Shown: one piece after another, positions 61,314 to 64,000 of the stretch
Layout: every line of letters begins with the position of its first letter
Position numbering within the stretch: the stretch's first letter is position 1
DNA from: Cloeon dipterum
Taxonomy: Eukaryota > Arthropoda > Insecta > Ephemeroptera > Baetidae
DNA length: 64,000 nt
Direction of reading: 5' to 3'
NCBI RefSeq assembly: GCF_949628265.1
Contig: NC_088789.1
Location: 9,912,886-9,976,885 of the forward strand
Program-made: the position numbers and the translations under genes
The notes under the pieces: model-generated
What the model was told of the DNA's origin: nothing
The model's database searches: none
The model's input: only the letters and a program-made list of their open reading frames with translations

Positions 61314-62891
61314 AGAGTGATCTCTGCCTTAATTATGCTAATTCAGCAGCAAGCACAGTCAACCAAGATTATGTACACCGCGTGCCTAAACTGAAAGCTA
61401 CATTTTTCAGAAATGTTCACTAGCTACAACTTCCAAATAATAATTAAGAGACTTAGTATCCAGCAATGCGATTTTATGTTCTTAAATCATTTTTAATAAA
61501 ATTAATATCTAAACCAAACCAATAGCAGTTTATCTTTTTTAACTACACGTCACGTCATGACATTTCAAAATTTTCGTGCACATCCTTCGTGTCACTCACG
61601 TTCACTAGCTTGTAATTATTATAGGCTGCAGTTCTGCGAAAAATTACAAACTCGTGATAGTTAGCGAACTTTACGGGCGTATGTAGTGCTATTCCAATTA
61701 TAACGAAATTTAAATAATGCAAATTCACCTGTTGTCACGCCATACGAGTGAGTTTTTTTTATACATTTTAATTACTGAGACCGACATTTTGCGAATGGAT
61801 AAATTATACTGGCGAGTAGAAAAGGTCGGTACGCCAGTGCGGTGATTTCAAGGGTCCGCGTTGCCCTCGAGCATGCGCTCCATTAAAATGCACGCACGCC
61901 GAGCCAGCAGCGCTCATTGTGCGTTGACTCAACATTGAGTTAAATCTCCCACATCTACGAGCGTTCATAATAGCAATTTCAGTTCAATGCCTCAAAACAA
62001 TTAGATGTCATTAATAAGTTGCTCCGATCTCCCCCACTTCGACAATTAAACACAATTTATGTGCCAAGCGGGGCGCCTTGATACGAGTCGATCGCATTTT
62101 TTCACCTTAATTGGACAATAATAGCATTGAATTCATTCCTGTGAAAGATGTACACCTTGAGCATTATTTCCCTCCAATCTATTGCTGTGCGCTATAAAGA
62201 TTTCACTGGCTATTTTTGGAAATTCCGAAAGCGTTAAATTTATCGTCGTCACTGCAGCTATGCGGAGAACCTGTTTCCGACGTCGAAAAATTCCACTTCT
62301 CACGAGATGATCGAGAGAGGAAAAGTCTTGGCTTCTTATAGAAAGTCCAAGTCTCCTGAGCGAGCACCTTTAATTACAATAATTGTCACGCCCAATTTAT
62401 ACACTCGCGGTTAGACGTGTGCGTCACGACGAGAAAACAAAATGCGAGGGGAACAGACGCTGACGCCGGCGTTAAATTATAGGGCCCTATTTGCGCTGTT
62501 AATTGGAAATATGTGGAGCGAGCGCAAACTAAAATAGGCGAATAAATAAAATGATAAAGAGTGAGTGCCCTCAGGAAGGTCTGCCTTGGAGTGGCCTTCG
62601 TTTGCGTTCGCCAACGGCTGGGCCGCCTAAAAAATAGGCCGCGCCGATGTGTTGCGTAGTGAATGGCCCAATCCGCGGGCGTAAATATTTTTCGTTGCGT
62701 GTTATCAAAAATATTTACTCAAAAAACCGTAAACATTTTTTCGGTCGGTACAAATTTATTTTTTCTTCATTTGAAAATATTAGGCTAACAGAGGCTTTTC
62801 GCTTCTTTAATTTCCAGATATATAGTGTAAGTCGAGGATTGTTCAGCGTAATTTTGGACTGATAGAATTTAATTAACACCTCGTGCTACAG
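61314..62891. other. No gene recognised
   Basis: About 1.6 kb of mixed composition, becoming GC-richer after 61.8 kb. Short chance frames only. It may be regulatory DNA for a gene to the right of the window, but nothing specific can be shown. Confidence 0.55.
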
Positions 62892-63011
62892 CCCAGCTCG
62901 AGACGGTCCTGGTTCTGGTACTCGGCGCACGCGCGAACAGTCGTGAGCACCAACATAAACCAAGGGGCTGGGTTCTCGTCAGTCTGCTTATTTTCTAGTC
63001 CGGACGCACAG
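62892..63011 (+). other. Weak candidate exon in a GC-rich patch
   Basis: A 120-base segment flanked by CTCGTGCTACAG (acceptor-like) and a strong donor ACAG|GTAAAG. It is open in phase 0 (40 codons, beginning PSSRRSWFWYSAHARTVV). The opposite strand is also open across it (127 codons, 63256 down to 62873). I do not recognise either product, and GC-rich DNA often has chance open frames. Confidence 0.2.
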
Positions 63012-64000
63012 GTAAAGCACCCCGCGGTCCCCAGGGGACCCCGTGGCCCCTTTTCCCGGGGAGCCAGGACTCGGCGGGCGACGGTCAATGCCCCCGGTGC
63101 GCGTTCTCGCGATTCGAGGGGCCCACCGAGCAGGGGCGGATTTTTATTGATTTCTTCGACAGTGACAGGGTGACAGGGGCAGCGCGGCTGGCCCCCCGGG
63201 GTGGCTTGACCCCGATGCGGGTCACGGGTCGCGAGCGGAGAGAAGGCCATCGGCATATGGCTCCGTTTTTCGCCAGTCAGAATTTCCGCAAGGGGTGGAT
63301 TTCTCGGCCGCAGGGATGAGGGGGTTGTTCTAAATTGATAAGGGATGAGGGTAGATTTTGCTTATTGAGCGAGGATTTACTGACGGGCAGATGCGCGCAT
63401 GTTGGTGATGTTTCGCGTGCTGTTGCGGATGCTGATAAGAATCAATGAGGCCACAACGACTCTCATTTAAATTGTCAATTATTTAATACGCATTGCGTCC
63501 AATCGTCCTATTCAAACCAAATTTTCCTTGCAAATTGGTATCTGGTTAACGGAAATTTCCTAAAAGGTCACTTTCGTGTCTCGAAAAATAATTATTGTAA
63601 TTTCAAACATGTTTATTTAGATAATAATGTTATCAGTTGAGCGTATCGATTCAATTAGCTAACAATGCGCGTGGTAGACTGCTTACATCGGCGCTCGCAT
63701 AACAGCTCTACAAAATCTTTGTTGAATGAATTGTTCAATTGATTGACAAATTGCTCGCAGATCATCACCAATGTGAAAGTTATATAGTGGCGCGAAAATA
63801 TAATGCAGTTGGCATTGGAAACTCCCCTTCAAGCACTTTTAGCACTTCCTATCGGTTGATTCGAGCATGAGGTCCTGCACGTTCCTTATAAAATTTTTGG
63901 CACACGAAGCGCAGGCTAAAAAATATTTTTCCTTTTTTTGCAACTGAAATAGCAGAGATATTGTCACTCAAATGTACGGTTGAGGGCTGGCCTCTTTACT
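63012..64000. other. No gene recognised
   Basis: The first 300 bases are very GC-rich with runs of C and G. One plus frame stays open to about 63320 without a convincing start. The rest is AT-rich. No domain or motif recognised. Confidence 0.5.

Noticed and set aside
1-64000. CRISPR arrays, bacterial operons, tRNA and rRNA genes, intact transposons
   Set aside because: No regularly spaced repeats, no convincing tRNA A/B box pair, and no transposase or reverse-transcriptase motif were found by reading both strands. Small or degenerate elements could still have been missed.

Overview
The window is nuclear DNA of an animal, almost certainly an arthropod and most likely an insect. The genes are split by GT-AG introns, intergenic DNA is AT-rich, and the protein families are metazoan (Notch ligand, two-pore K+ channel, IP3 3-kinase, BTB protein). 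The K2P channel resembles Drosophila Ork1 most. I cannot name the species. There are no bacterial-type operons, no CRISPR array, and no tRNA or rRNA that I could recognise.

Layout: (1) 2-5398 (+), the 3' two thirds of a Delta gene, from just upstream of the DSL domain to the stop; the 5' end lies outside the window. (2) 5399-14069, a long non-coding stretch with a possible 5' non-coding exon or promoter near 11.2-11.63 kb. (3) 14092-16795 (+), a ChaC-type gamma-glutamylcyclotransferase. (4) 17608-23979 (-), a complete nine-exon BTBD7 orthologue, tail-to-tail with ChaC. (5) 25122-27195 (-), a five-exon DXO/Rai1-family protein whose nuclease residues look largely lost. (6) 27196-33.66 kb, AT-rich DNA with microsatellites. 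(7) 34017-43744 (+), inositol-trisphosphate 3-kinase with two alternative coding first exons. (8) 45080-55524 (-), an eight-exon K2P potassium channel, tail-to-tail with IP3K. (9) 59066-60987 (+), the mitochondrial 2-oxodicarboxylate carrier (SLC25A21), divergent from the channel. (10) 61-64 kb, no recognised gene, with one GC-rich patch and a weak candidate exon.

Each recognised exon chain was joined by hand at splice sites with matching phase. Every complete chain sums to a multiple of three: BTBD7 789 aa, DXO-like 479 aa, IP3K 480 or 404 aa, K2P 584 aa, ChaC 248 aa, SLC25A21 296 aa. The genes do not form a pathway. They are ordinary neighbours in a fairly compact genome.

The least ordinary items are the degenerate DXO/Rai1-like protein with a GC-AG intron, a miRNA-like hairpin at 51550-51653 inside K2P intron 1, a perfect 38-bp palindrome at 41266-41303, a stop-free 204-nt intron inside the K2P tail, and the alternative first exons of IP3K.
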